Of a stretch of 64,000 nucleotides of DNA, positions 53,287-62,305 are shown piece after piece; the stretch's first letter is position 1; every line of letters begins with the position of its first letter. The DNA lies in NCBI RefSeq assembly GCF_002975175.1, contig NZ_PCNZ01000003.1, positions 248,001 through 312,000 on the forward strand. Reading direction: 5' to 3'. The position numbers and the translations under genes are program-made. Origin of the DNA: Bacillus sp. MYb209 (GTDB lineage Bacteria; Bacillota; Bacilli; Bacillales; Bacillaceae_G). The notes below the pieces were generated by a model. That model was not told the origin of the DNA and searched no databases. It saw only the letters and a list, made by a program, of their open reading frames with translations.

Positions 53287-53823
53287 TTAACATACTGGAT
53301 ATGCATTAGAACCCAAATAACGTTCTTTTATAATTTGACGATGATGAAGCTCATGACCAGCGATAATGTTTGCTAATGCAAGAACCGTGACTTCAGAATT
53401 GTTCGCAATTCCCCTTTGTACCCAAGCTTCTTTATCTAAACTTTTAAGCAATTGCACAGTAGATTGGCGAACAACTGTTAAATTCTCAAGAAGATCTTGC
53501 ATAAATTGCTTATCAAACGCTGCTCTAAGAACATACATATCATCGTTATATCCAGGAAGTTCTGCTGTCTCGCCTCTTGCTATGGAAAGCAATCGATATG
53601 CCATAATACGTTCAGTATCCGCAATATGACCGATTACTTCTTTTATACTCCATTTATTAGGAGCATATCGAAAATGTCCCTCACTATCAGAAATATCCTT
53701 CAATAAAAGATTCGTTTCCTTCATTTGTTGCTCTAGAATATGTATGATATCTCCATCTGATATTAAGTTTATGTACTTTGAATAATACGGGTTATATTCA
53801 TTTGCTTCTGGTCTCTTTTGCAT
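53287..53823 (-). CDS. DinB family protein
   Basis: 178 residues. YNPYYSKYINLISDGDIIHIL opens the DinB_2 fold; GHIADTERIMAYRLL carries the first metal His and GHELHHRQIIKERY the other two. Such proteins are metal-dependent, often bacillithiol transferases (BstA relatives, YfiT). Substrate unknown. AAAAGGATG supports the ATG at 53823; an ATG three codons upstream is too close to it. Confidence 0.82.
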   Translation of the reverse strand: MQKRPEANEYNPYYSKYINLISDGDIIHILEQQMKETNLLLKDISDSEGHFRYAPNKWSIKEVIGHIADTERIMAYRLLSIARGETAELPGYNDDMYVLRAAFDKQFMQDLLENLTVVRQSTVQLLKSLDKEAWVQRGIANNSEVTVLALANIIAGHELHHRQIIKERYLGSNAYPVC

Positions 53824-53932
53824 GCTTATCATCCTTTTTATTTTATCTTTATATACAACTTGTTATAATGATATTATCATATTAATCTGAAAAATTAAAT
53901 TCTAAAACAAAAGGTCCACATCCTAATCGAAT

Positions 53933-53962
53933 GATATCTATAAAGATTCATTTATAGATATC
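53933..53962. repeat. perfect 12-bp inverted repeat
   Basis: GATATCTATAAA and TTTATAGATATC face each other across GATTCA. No T tract follows, so it is not a normal terminator. It lies in a gene-poor stretch with other decayed sequence. Confidence 0.6.
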
Positions 53963-54303
53963 ACAGAAACTAGTACTTTCGCAACAACTAGAACGCTTGA
54001 CTCTTTCAAAGCAACAATTGATATGTTTTTTCCTCCAGTATTTATCCTGTACGATTACTTAATACAATTTGACTCTTCAACGATTGGTTTAATTCAAAAG
54101 AACTACATAATAATTCAGAAAATGATTGAGAACCCCTTGGGATTTCTCCCAAGTATTTTTGTATGCTAAGTATCTTTCTATTCCTGTAACTATTTATACC
54201 CTGTTTTAGCTTTTTCTCCACGTTGTTCGCCCTACTTACGATTCTTCCCTCAGCTTGTTGATTAGAAATATAGGTGATGGAGCCCGCAGTGATTAAGATC
54301 ACA
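53963..54303. other. gene-poor stretch, possible transposase relic
   Basis: The minus strand is open between about 54303 and 54042 and reads MSRFVNVILITAGS, then SNQQAEG, NNVEKKLKQ and YRNRK. SNxxAEG...NN..K..K...YRN recalls the end of ISL3-type transposases but with an insertion, and there is no ribosome binding site. I take it as non-coding or a weak relic. Confidence 0.25.
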
Positions 54304-55350
54304 TTAACAAAACGACTCATTCCCAATCCTCCAACTAAACCATCTCCCATGCCCTTCCGTTTCCCCAAAAGTTTCACAATATTCGTTTCCGTGAATATAA
54401 TAATCAATATGAAGGTCCCGATCCCACATGTTGTTATATAGGTGAAATACATCACGTTTTGCACCAATTTCTTTAATTTGTTTTTCTAGCGTATGTTTTA
54501 CATTTCCAGGTATTTGGTTTGCCACATGTGTATGAAAAATACAAATAACAGCATCTTCGCTGATTTGATCTGCAATGGCCGGAAAAAGTACTACACCGTC
54601 TCCTTCTATTAATCTTACTGATTTTTCTTTTACGAGAGCTGCTGCTTGATCAAACTTTTCAAGTCTTTCTTTATGTTCTGGCCAAATAAGCGCGCGTAAC
54701 CATAAATAATCTTCTTCATCATTTAAATCGTTCACATGTAAATCTATTCCGATTCTTTGTACGACAGGTGGACTTTGTTTTAAAAGGGAGGGCTTCTTCT
54801 CCCCTTTTATTTCTGATTGTAAATGAACATTTGATTGTCTATTTCCATACACTTCTTCCGTTCCATATGAATAACGATATTGATCCCAAAACAGTTGTAA
54901 TCCCGCACTTGTACCAATTTCTATTAACGCCAATGGTTTGTTCACTTTATTAAATATGTAACAGAAACTTGGATATAAATAGGCACATCGTCTTACTTCA
55001 TTCGTTTGAACAAGTTTCGTTTGTAATAAAGAGATAATTTCTTCTCGATATACGTGGCAAAAATCTTTAAATTGGTAAAAGGCATTTTCAAAATTTATAT
55101 CAGCATTTTCAACTAAACTTTGATAATACTTTTTTAAACTGTGCTCTTTTCCTTTTAACAATAAATAATGGACCGCACCTAATAATAAGTTCGGAACCGG
55201 TTGACCAGGTTGTGCGTAGGAAGCTAACGTAAGAACTTCCTCATCTTCAGAAATTTTTATTGATAAGTATTCGTATAAAGGACTCGATCCTTTACATTCA
55301 TTTACGGAAAAACCCCGAAATAAGTTTACGACTTGTTCTTTTGTAAGCAT
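54304..55350 (-). CDS. DUF2332 family protein
   Basis: 348 residues. The sequence NECKGSSPLYEYLSIKISED, QPVPNLLLGAVHYLL, LALIEIGTSAGLQLFWD (a Rossmann-like glycine motif EIGTSAGL) and EGDGVVLFP match DUF2332, a family predicted to be methyltransferase-like. Function is unknown. The C-terminal HGRWFSWR is also typical. CAGGAGG precedes the ATG. Confidence 0.78.
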   Translation of the reverse strand: MLTKEQVVNLFRGFSVNECKGSSPLYEYLSIKISEDEEVLTLASYAQPGQPVPNLLLGAVHYLLLKGKEHSLKKYYQSLVENADINFENAFYQFKDFCHVYREEIISLLQTKLVQTNEVRRCAYLYPSFCYIFNKVNKPLALIEIGTSAGLQLFWDQYRYSYGTEEVYGNRQSNVHLQSEIKGEKKPSLLKQSPPVVQRIGIDLHVNDLNDEEDYLWLRALIWPEHKERLEKFDQAAALVKEKSVRLIEGDGVVLFPAIADQISEDAVICIFHTHVANQIPGNVKHTLEKQIKEIGAKRDVFHLYNNMWDRDLHIDYYIHGNEYCETFGETEGHGRWFSWRIGNESFC

Positions 55351-55614
55351 TGGTATCCCTCCTGTTTATTTTTCAGAATAATCTTATCATTAATTTATTA
55401 TTTACTCTATTTTTTCAAATTAGATGTTACAAAAATAGAATTTTACTAGTTTCCAAAGATAAAACATAAAAATAGAAATTTTTTTGGGATAACATCAAAC
55501 TGGAATTCTTCTCCAAATCCCGCTTTACTACTATGCTTTTTACCCTTATGACAGAAGAATTCTATGAAATAAAACGTTAAATAGTTTAAAATTATCAGAT
55601 AACACTAGATATTT

Positions 55615-55641
55615 TAGTCTATTAATTATTATAATAGACTA
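55615..55641. promoter_or_regulatory. operator-like dyad upstream of mqo
   Basis: TAGTCTATT and AATAGACTA form a perfect nine-base inverted repeat with a nine-base spacer. It covers the -35 position of the TATAAT at 55653-55658 and contains a second TATAAT (55630-55635). Its place suggests a repressor site. Confidence 0.5.
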
Positions 55642-55664
55642 TGAGATGGTTATATAATTGAGAC

Positions 55665-55770
55665 AAAAAAGGTAAATACCTAGGTGGGGCCTAGGCGGTG
55701 TTTTCTTTTTACGGCTTAGATATAAAAACACCTACTCTTTTTTGCCAATATAGGGGATGGAGAGATTATC
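55665..55770 (+). promoter_or_regulatory. mqo leader with attenuator-like hairpins
   Basis: The predicted leader contains GGTAAATACC, a CCTAGG-TGGGG-CCTAGG stem, then GGTGTTTT / AAAACACC (55697-55732) followed by a T6 run (55738-55743), so a terminator before the start codon. TAGGTG at 55681 can instead pair with CACCTA at 55729, disrupting the terminator. Mutually exclusive folding upstream of a gene suggests regulated attenuation. It matches no riboswitch class I know. Confidence 0.45.
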
Positions 55771-57273
55771 ATGAGCAACATGCAGCAAAAAACAGACGTT
55801 ATCTTAATTGGCGCGGGAATCATGAGCGCAACGTTAGGATCATTACTGAAAGAATTGGCACCTGAATGGGAAATTAAAGTATTTGAAAAACTCGCAAATG
55901 CCGGAGAAGAAAGTTCTAACGAATGGAATAATGCCGGTACAGGACATTCTGCGCTATGTGAGCTTAACTATACATCCGAAAAATCTGACGGGTCTATAGA
56001 TATTGGTAAAGCTGTAAAAGTTAATGAACAATTTCAACTTTCAAGACAATTTTGGGCGTATCTTGTAAAGAGAAACTTAATTCGTAATCCACAAGATTTT
56101 ATTATGCCACTACCTCATATGAGTTTGGTACAAGGGGAAAAAAATGTCGAGTTTCTAAAAAATCGTTTTGAAGCGCTTTCAAAAAACCCGCTATTCCAAG
56201 GAATGGAATTTTCTGACGCTCCTGACACATTAAAAAAATGGCTTCCACTCATTATGGAAGGCCGTAACTCTAATGAACCGATGGCTGCAACGAAAATTGA
56301 CTCTGGAACAGATGTTAACTTTGGTGCGTTAACGCGTATGTTGTTTGATTACTTAAAAAGTAAAAATGTCGAGCTAAACTACAAACATAGTGTTGAAAAT
56401 ATTAAACGCACGAAGAATGGTTTGTGGGAAGTGAAAGTACATGATATGAATAGTGGTAAAATCGAACATCATACTGCAAAATTCGTCTTTATCGGCGGCG
56501 GTGGCGGTAGTCTACCTCTACTACAAAAGACTGGTATTCCTGAATCAAAACATATCGGTGGATTCCCAGTAAGTGGACTATTTATGGTATGTAAAAACCA
56601 AAAAGTTATAGAGCAGCATCATGCAAAAGTATACGGTAAAGCTAAAGTTGGTGCTCCGCCAATGTCTGTACCTCACCTTGATACAAGATATATAAACAAC
56701 GAAAAAGCTTTACTGTTTGGACCATTTGCTGGCTTCTCACCTAAATTCTTAAAAACTGGCTCAAATCTTGATTTAATCGGTTCTGTAAAACCGAATAACG
56801 TCTTAACGATGTTAGCAGCTGGTGTCAAAGAAATGGGATTAACAAAATACTTAATCCAACAAGTTATGTTATCACACGAAAAGCGTATGGAAGAATTACG
56901 TGAGTTTATTCCGAGCGCTAAAAGTGAAGATTGGGATATTGTCGTTGCTGGTCAACGTGTGCAAGTAATTAAAGATACTGATGCAGGTGGTAAAGGAACA
57001 CTTCAATTTGGTACAGAAGTTGTTAGTGCAAATGACGGATCAATCGCTGCGTTACTTGGTGCTTCTCCAGGTGCTTCTACTGCTGTTCACGTTATGCTTG
57101 AAGTATTAGAAAAATGCTTCCCAGAACGTATACTAGCATGGGAGCCAAAAATAAAAGAAATGATCCCTTCATATGGCATATCACTTACGGAAAATCCAAG
57201 ACTGTTCCAAGAACTTCACGCTTCAACAGGACGCACACTTGGGTTAAATGAAAAAGAAGCTGTTCACAATTAA
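55771..57273 (+). CDS. mqo: malate:quinone oxidoreductase
   Basis: 500 residues. A peripheral membrane FAD enzyme passing electrons from malate to quinone, an alternative to NAD-malate dehydrogenase in the TCA cycle. FAD-binding [17 protein letters not shown] at the start, [40 protein letters not shown], and [24 protein letters not shown] near the end are all Mqo signatures (separate segments). GGGATGGAGAG precedes the ATG. Confidence 0.94.
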   Translation: MSNMQQKTDVILIGAGIMSATLGSLLKELAPEWEIKVFEKLANAGEESSNEWNNAGTGHSALCELNYTSEKSDGSIDIGKAVKVNEQFQLSRQFWAYLVKRNLIRNPQDFIMPLPHMSLVQGEKNVEFLKNRFEALSKNPLFQGMEFSDAPDTLKKWLPLIMEGRNSNEPMAATKIDSGTDVNFGALTRMLFDYLKSKNVELNYKHSVENIKRTKNGLWEVKVHDMNSGKIEHHTAKFVFIGGGGGSLPLLQKTGIPESKHIGGFPVSGLFMVCKNQKVIEQHHAKVYGKAKVGAPPMSVPHLDTRYINNEKALLFGPFAGFSPKFLKTGSNLDLIGSVKPNNVLTMLAAGVKEMGLTKYLIQQVMLSHEKRMEELREFIPSAKSEDWDIVVAGQRVQVIKDTDAGGKGTLQFGTEVVSANDGSIAALLGASPGASTAVHVMLEVLEKCFPERILAWEPKIKEMIPSYGISLTENPRLFQELHASTGRTLGLNEKEAVHN

Positions 57274-57300
57274 TGAATAGATTAAAAAAACGACATAATA

Positions 57301-57327
57301 AAAACGTCCGATATATCCGGACGTTTT
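57301..57327 (+). terminator. terminator of mqo
   Basis: AAAACGTCCG / CGGACGTTTT stem with T5 tail just downstream of mqo. Confidence 0.8.
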
Positions 57328-57356
57328 TATTATGTCTGACGAAGAAATATAGTGAC

Positions 57357-57436
57357 TAAAATTATATCGGCGATTTTTTCAATATGCCAGCGATTCGACA
57401 AAGGATATCGATTTACTGACAATAAATGACAAACAT
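57357..57436. repeat. dispersed intergenic repeat, copy B
   Basis: AAAATTATATCGGCG, then GCGATTCGACAAAGGATATCG and TTTACTGAC. Homologous to copy A at 31.94 kb, with a 20-base insertion (ATTTTTTCAATATGCCAGCG region) relative to it. Confidence 0.6.
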
Positions 57437-57450
57437 CCATTAACTCTCAA

Positions 57451-57906
57451 CTAGAAATTATACTTATCAATATTATCCTTCGTAAATACAACTCGTTCAG
57501 GAAGTGCGATAATACCGTTTCCTTCTGCCTCATAGTCATACCCTTGAATAGAATTTGGTTCTACTTTCACTTTGCCGATTCCTTTTACTTCAAAGCTATC
57601 TCCTACTTTTAACTTCTTCCCTTTTACAACAATTTCATTTGCAACATACGTTGCGAGTGCACCTTGTTGTTTAACATCCCATAAACCGAATTGTTGTACT
57701 GTTCCTCGTTTTACATAATCACGCATAACATTTGGTGTTGAAAATCCTGTTACGACTACTTTTTTATCCATTTTCAAATTCTCAGCTGCTTGCGCCATCG
57801 CTGGAAGTGCTGTTGCATCTGGACATATTACTGCGTTAATATCCGGATATGTTTTTAAAATACTCTCCCCTACTGATAAAGATTTTTGCGCTTTATTTTC
57901 ACTGGA
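57451..57906 (-). pseudogene. lsrB: 3' remnant of lsrB, AI-2 binding protein
   Basis: The frame reads [20 protein letters not shown], then [56 protein letters not shown], and [20 protein letters not shown], ending KDNIDKYNF. This is the C-terminal 40% of LsrB, the periplasmic-type autoinducer-2 binding protein. A TAG stop at 57907-57909 precedes it and the signal peptide and ligand-binding first lobe are missing. The cut lies where the lsrR promoter begins. Confidence 0.88.
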
Positions 57907-57989
57907 CTATTTATCGCTTCAACTGGAATAAACAAAATAGCGAACACATATGTTTAAGCAGTGGTCAATTGTTGAAAGGGATGAAGAGC

Positions 57990-58922
57990 ATGTCACAGCT
58001 GAACTTTGAAGACAATTTGTTAACAAAAGTAGCTTGGTACTATTATAAAGATCAATTAACCCAGCAAGAAATTGCTTCACTTCTTCACATTTCAAGAAAT
58101 AAAGTCGTCCGGTTGTTAGATAAAGCACGGACGGAAGGTGTCGTCACATTTCACGTAAAAGGTACTGGTTTGCACTGTTTAAGCATCGAACGTGACCTTA
58201 TGAAAAAATTCCATCTAAAAGATGCTTTCGTTATTCCAACGCCAACTGAGGATTATGCATCTTCACTCGGAAAAGCTGCCGCACAATATTTAGAAACTCA
58301 ATTGCAACAAGGTGATTTACTTGGGATTGGCTGGGGAGAGACGATAAGTAAAATGCTAGAAAACATTCATTTTGATAGCTCTATGAATCTTTCAATCGTT
58401 TCTCTTACGGGAGGCGTAAATCACTATATTCCAAGAAATCAAAGCTATTTAAACTACATGCAAGGCGATCTTCATATTATTCCTACCCCTTTTCTAACAT
58501 CTACAAACGAAATGACGCAAATTATTCTATCTGAACCGAGCGTGAAAGATATGCTTCATGTCGCTTCACTCGCTCATACAGCAGTAGTTGGCATTGGTGG
58601 TTTATCTCAAGACGCCACAATTGTGAAAGAAGAAAAATTAACACTACGTGAAATGACTTATATACGTAGTCAAAACGGGGCCGGAGATATTTTAGGGCAA
58701 TGTTATAATACTGACGGAAAACAATTAGAACTTCCCCATCATAACCGTCTTATCGGCACACCACTCTCTGTTCTTCAAAATATGAAACATGTCGTTGGTG
58801 TAGCTGGCGGCACAGAAAAGATAGATGCAATTTACGGCGCCTTAAAAGGAAAATTCATTCATACATTAATTACCGATGAAGAAACTGCCCTCTCCTTATT
58901 AAGAAAGGAAGGTGACTCTTAA
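57990..58922 (+). CDS. lsrR: LsrR-type SorC/DeoR regulator
   Basis: 310 residues. N-terminal HTH LLTKVAWYYYKDQLTQQEIASLLHISRNKVVRLLDKAR (residues about 8-45) is the SorC-family DNA-binding domain; the rest is a sugar-binding SIS-like effector domain with GIGWGETISKML and IVSLTGGVN. LsrR represses the lsr genes until phospho-AI-2 binds. AAAGGG supports the ATG at 57990; longer in-frame starts lack a binding site. The stop overlaps the lsrK start (TAATG). Confidence 0.88.
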   Translation: MSQLNFEDNLLTKVAWYYYKDQLTQQEIASLLHISRNKVVRLLDKARTEGVVTFHVKGTGLHCLSIERDLMKKFHLKDAFVIPTPTEDYASSLGKAAAQYLETQLQQGDLLGIGWGETISKMLENIHFDSSMNLSIVSLTGGVNHYIPRNQSYLNYMQGDLHIIPTPFLTSTNEMTQIILSEPSVKDMLHVASLAHTAVVGIGGLSQDATIVKEEKLTLREMTYIRSQNGAGDILGQCYNTDGKQLELPHHNRLIGTPLSVLQNMKHVVGVAGGTEKIDAIYGALKGKFIHTLITDEETALSLLRKEGDS

Positions 58923-60484
58923 TGTCTACTCTATTAGCTTACGACGCTGGTACAGGAAGCATTCGAGCAGTTCTTTTTGATTTAAATGGTAATCAACTTG
59001 CCGTTAGTCAAAAAGAATGGATTCATAAATCAGATAGTCGTTACTCTGGTTCTATGAATTTTGATGTAATAGAAAACTGGCAGCTCGTTCAAGAATGCAC
59101 GAAGGATGTTATTCAAAAAAGTAATACGTCCCCCTCTTCTATTAAAGGTATTAGTGCAACGAGTATGCGAGAAGGTTTTGTTTTATACGATAAAAACGGG
59201 CAAGAAATATGGGCTTGTGCAAATGTTGATGGCCGCGCATCAGCAGAAGTTAGTGAATTAAAACAAATTCGTTCCGAAATTGAAGAAGATTTATATAGAA
59301 AATCCGGTCAAACTTTTTCGTTAGGTGCTTTACCTCGCTTACTTTGGATTAAAAAACATGAACCAGACGTGTACAAAAACATTCATTCCTTTACGATGTT
59401 AAACGATTGGATTTTATATAAATTGTGCGGCGTACTGCAAATTGATTCTTCAAATGGATGTACGTCCGGTATATTCGATTTACAAAATAGAGCTTGGGAT
59501 AACTGGGTTGCTGAGCAATGCGGTCTTACTCTAGCCTTTTCTCCAAAAGTAAATGAAGCTGGTACAGTTATCGGGAATATCACACAACGAAGTTCTGAAT
59601 TAACAGGATTACATGAAGGAACACCGGTCGTTGCTGGCGGCGGAGATGCACAAATGGCATCGCTTGGAACTGGAGTTGTAAAGCCTGAACAAACATTTAT
59701 ATGCGGGGGCAGTTTTTGGCAACAAGAAGTAAATATAACAAAACCAGAAACTGATCCAAATGCGGCGATTCGTGTAAATTGCCACGTCATTCCTAACCTA
59801 TGGCAATACGAAACAATCGCTTTCTTCCCTGGCCTTGTTATGAGATGGTTTCGAGATGCTTTTTGCCAAGAAGAAAAAAGGCTCGCTGAAAAACTCGGTG
59901 TAGATGCTTATGAATTACTAGAAGAACAAGCGAAAGAAGTTCCTGTAGGCTCACATGGCATAATCCCCACTTTTTCAAATGTAATGAACTATATTTCTTG
60001 GCGACATGCTGCACCATCCTTTTTAAATTTAAGTTTAGATGCTGAAAAATGCGGTAAAAAAGAAATGTTCCGTGCAATAGAAGAAAATGCCGCCTTCGTT
60101 ACATTCGGAAACTTGAAATTAATAGAGGCTCTCACAGGTAAATTTCCTTCTGAAGTGATTTTTGCTGGCGGCGCTGCTAAAGGAAAACTTTGGCCACAAA
60201 TACTAGCAGATGTCCTCGGAATCCCTGTTAAAGTACCAGTTGTAAAAGAAGCAGCTGCTTTAGGTACGGCAATTGCAGCTGGAATTGGCGTAGGGATTTA
60301 TAAATCTATGGAGAAAACCGCCGAGCAATTTGTACAGTGGGAAAAAACGTTTGAGCCAAACGCTGAAAATCATGAACGATATAAAGGGTACTATGATACA
60401 TGGAAAACAGTGTATGAAAGTCAACTTTCTTTAGCTGATAAAGGACTTACATCACATATGTGGATTGCGCCTGGTGCATTGTAA
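58922..60484 (+). CDS. lsrK: autoinducer-2 kinase
   Basis: 520 residues of the FGGY carbohydrate kinase family. YDAGTGSIRAVLFD start with phosphate loop, SATSMREGFVLYD, GGGDAQMASLGTGV, and IFAGGAAKGKLWPQILADVL signature. LsrK phosphorylates AI-2 (DPD) to the form sensed by LsrR. Translationally coupled to lsrR by overlapping stop/start. Confidence 0.9.
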   Translation: MSTLLAYDAGTGSIRAVLFDLNGNQLAVSQKEWIHKSDSRYSGSMNFDVIENWQLVQECTKDVIQKSNTSPSSIKGISATSMREGFVLYDKNGQEIWACANVDGRASAEVSELKQIRSEIEEDLYRKSGQTFSLGALPRLLWIKKHEPDVYKNIHSFTMLNDWILYKLCGVLQIDSSNGCTSGIFDLQNRAWDNWVAEQCGLTLAFSPKVNEAGTVIGNITQRSSELTGLHEGTPVVAGGGDAQMASLGTGVVKPEQTFICGGSFWQQEVNITKPETDPNAAIRVNCHVIPNLWQYETIAFFPGLVMRWFRDAFCQEEKRLAEKLGVDAYELLEEQAKEVPVGSHGIIPTFSNVMNYISWRHAAPSFLNLSLDAEKCGKKEMFRAIEENAAFVTFGNLKLIEALTGKFPSEVIFAGGAAKGKLWPQILADVLGIPVKVPVVKEAAALGTAIAAGIGVGIYKSMEKTAEQFVQWEKTFEPNAENHERYKGYYDTWKTVYESQLSLADKGLTSHMWIAPGAL

Positions 60485-60509
60485 CAAATTACATAAAGGA
60501 GTGAACGGT

Positions 60510-60872
60510 ATGCTTAAAGTGAACGAAAATGATTTCTCCTATCGCTTCGGTGATAACGGTCCTAAATATTTAATACAAGGTCCAAATATCGATCTTGGCC
60601 TAGTCGTGATTCAGCCTGGGCAAGAGTTTCAAAATCATTATCATACAACGTGCGAAGAAGTCTTCTATGCGTTAGAAGGCAAAATAGATTTCTATGTTAA
60701 TAACGAAAGAGTTCCGATCAAACAAGGTGATGTCTTGCAAGTTCGACCTCATGAATCTCATTATCTTATTAACCATTCCGATAAGCCTTTTAAAGCTGTT
60801 TTTATAAAGTCACCACATTTACCAAATAAAGATACAGTACAAACGGAAAATCCAACATTAACGAAGGAGTGA
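60510..60872 (+). CDS. small cupin protein of the lsr operon
   Basis: 120 residues, one cupin barrel: LGLVVIQPGQEFQNHYHTTCEEVFYALEGKIDFYVN (metal site H-x-H-x4-E region) and VLQVRPHESHYLINHSD (second His). It lies between lsrK and lsrF, where other species have lsrG, so may handle phospho-AI-2 breakdown. That is positional inference. AAAGGAGTG before the ATG at 60510. Confidence 0.8.
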   Translation: MLKVNENDFSYRFGDNGPKYLIQGPNIDLGLVVIQPGQEFQNHYHTTCEEVFYALEGKIDFYVNNERVPIKQGDVLQVRPHESHYLINHSDKPFKAVFIKSPHLPNKDTVQTENPTLTKE

Positions 60873-60878
60873 TTTCGA

Positions 60879-61661
60879 ATGACTTGGGGATTTAAAAATC
60901 GATTAAACACAATTTTACCTGACGGCAGAGCAGTTATGTTAGCGATAGATCACGGCTACTTTTTAGGACCAATTCACGGACTAGAACAACCGTTAGAAAC
61001 AGTTAAAAACTTGCTTCCATATACAGATTCCCTCTTTTTAACGCGCGGTGTACTCAGCTCCTGCATTCCTGAAAACTGCAACACACCGATGGTTATGCGT
61101 GTATCAGGCGGGGCAACTGTAGTCGGCAAAGATTTAGCGAATGAAACAATTGTTACACCTGTGAAAGAAGCAGTAAAACAAAACGCAATTGGCGTCGGCG
61201 TTTCTGTTTTCGTTGGATCAGACTATGAAACACAAACTGTTTCAAATCTCGCAAATGTAGTCTCTGAAGCTCACGATTACGGCCTGCCAGTGCTCGGTAT
61301 TACCGCCGTTGCGAAAGAACTACAAAAACGTGAAGCTCGCTTTCTAGCACTCGCCTCCCGCGTATGTGTTGAAATGGGAGCTGACATTATTAAAACGTAT
61401 TACTGCGAAGGATTCGAAAAAATTACGAGCACATGCCCTGCCCCAGTCGTAATCGCGGGAGGTCCAAAACTAGATTCAATCGAAGACGCATTAAACATTA
61501 CGTACAATGCGCTGCAAGAAGGCGCAATTGGGGTAGATATGGGCCGAAACATATGGCAGTCCGAACATCCTGCTGCAATGATTCAAGCGATACATGGTAT
61601 TGTGAAAAATAGATTGAATGTGAAAGAAGCGCTTGAATTATATGATGATGTGAAAAATTAA
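60879..61661 (+). CDS. lsrF: 3-hydroxy-5-phosphonooxypentane-2,4-dione thiolase
   Basis: 260 residues of the class I aldolase (DhnA/LsrF) family: MLAIDHGYFLGPIHGLEQP, MRVSGGATVVG, GVSVFVGSDYETQTV, GADIIKTYYCEGFEKI with the Schiff-base lysine, and VVIAGGPKLDS. LsrF ends AI-2-phosphate degradation, passing an acetyl group to CoA. GAAGGAGTG before the ATG. Confidence 0.92.
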   Translation: MTWGFKNRLNTILPDGRAVMLAIDHGYFLGPIHGLEQPLETVKNLLPYTDSLFLTRGVLSSCIPENCNTPMVMRVSGGATVVGKDLANETIVTPVKEAVKQNAIGVGVSVFVGSDYETQTVSNLANVVSEAHDYGLPVLGITAVAKELQKREARFLALASRVCVEMGADIIKTYYCEGFEKITSTCPAPVVIAGGPKLDSIEDALNITYNALQEGAIGVDMGRNIWQSEHPAAMIQAIHGIVKNRLNVKEALELYDDVKN

Positions 61662-61720
61662 GGTGAAAGATAGACCATTACACTTCAATATATACAAAGT
61701 CAATATTCTACTATAAGGTA

Positions 61721-61767
61721 AAGCCCATATGTTAGATTACTTGACAATCTAACATATGGGCTTTTTT
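61721..61767 (+). terminator. terminator of the lsr operon
   Basis: AAGCCCATATGTTAGATT / AATCTAACATATGGGCTT, an 18-base perfect stem with short loop and T6 tail. Confidence 0.88.
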
Positions 61768-61801
61768 ACATTTTTCATTGTTCCGAATTTGATCAGGATT
61801 T

Positions 61802-62305
61802 CTAAAGATCGCGTACGTTCCAAACAATCTCACCGCGCTCGTCCCACGTACTGTGATGCCGCTCAAATCCTATCTTTTCTAGTACCCGGAAGGACGCAAC
61901 ATTCCAAGCACCTACAGTTGACCAAAGTCTGTGGCGCCCGGTAGCAATTGCAGCCTCTAGCACAGCGGATGCTGCCTCAGTCGCATAGCCATTACGATGA
62001 ACACTGCGGAACAACTCATATGCAATTTCCGGCTCTTCAAGCGTGGAACGACCGATAATCAAGCCACAATACCCGATGAAATCGCCTTTGTCTCGCCTGC
62101 GAATAGTAAGAAGGGAAATACCATTTTCATATGCTCTCTTGCGCATCTCGATAAGATCGCTACGAACGGATTCCAGGGATGGCGTGTCCACACCACGTTC
62201 GCCAATTAATTTTCTCATCCAGACTGAATCGGATTCCTCCCACATATTCAGGTCAATTCGTTCAGTTTTCAGTTGAAACGCCATAGCTTTAAATAAAGCT
62301 GTCAT
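61802..62305 (-). CDS. GC-richer GNAT acetyltransferase, likely acquired
   Basis: 167 residues of acetyltransferase_3 type: FQLKTERIDLNMWEESDSVWMRKLI, PEIAYELFRSVHRNGYATEAASAVL (acetyl-CoA loop RNGYAT), and VGAWNVASFRVLEKIGFERH. Base use is near even GC, with many CGC, GCC and CTC-type codons, unlike surrounding genes. AGGAGG precedes the ATG. A recent import from a higher-GC Firmicute is plausible. Confidence 0.8.
   Translation of the reverse strand: MTALFKAMAFQLKTERIDLNMWEESDSVWMRKLIGERGVDTPSLESVRSDLIEMRKRAYENGISLLTIRRRDKGDFIGYCGLIIGRSTLEEPEIAYELFRSVHRNGYATEAASAVLEAAIATGRHRLWSTVGAWNVASFRVLEKIGFERHHSTWDERGEIVWNVRDL

Noticed and set aside
54042-54467. Open frame of 141 codons overlapping the DUF2332 gene
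   Set aside because: It overlaps a well-supported gene in another frame on the same strand, has no ribosome binding site, and shows only a vague resemblance to a transposase tail.
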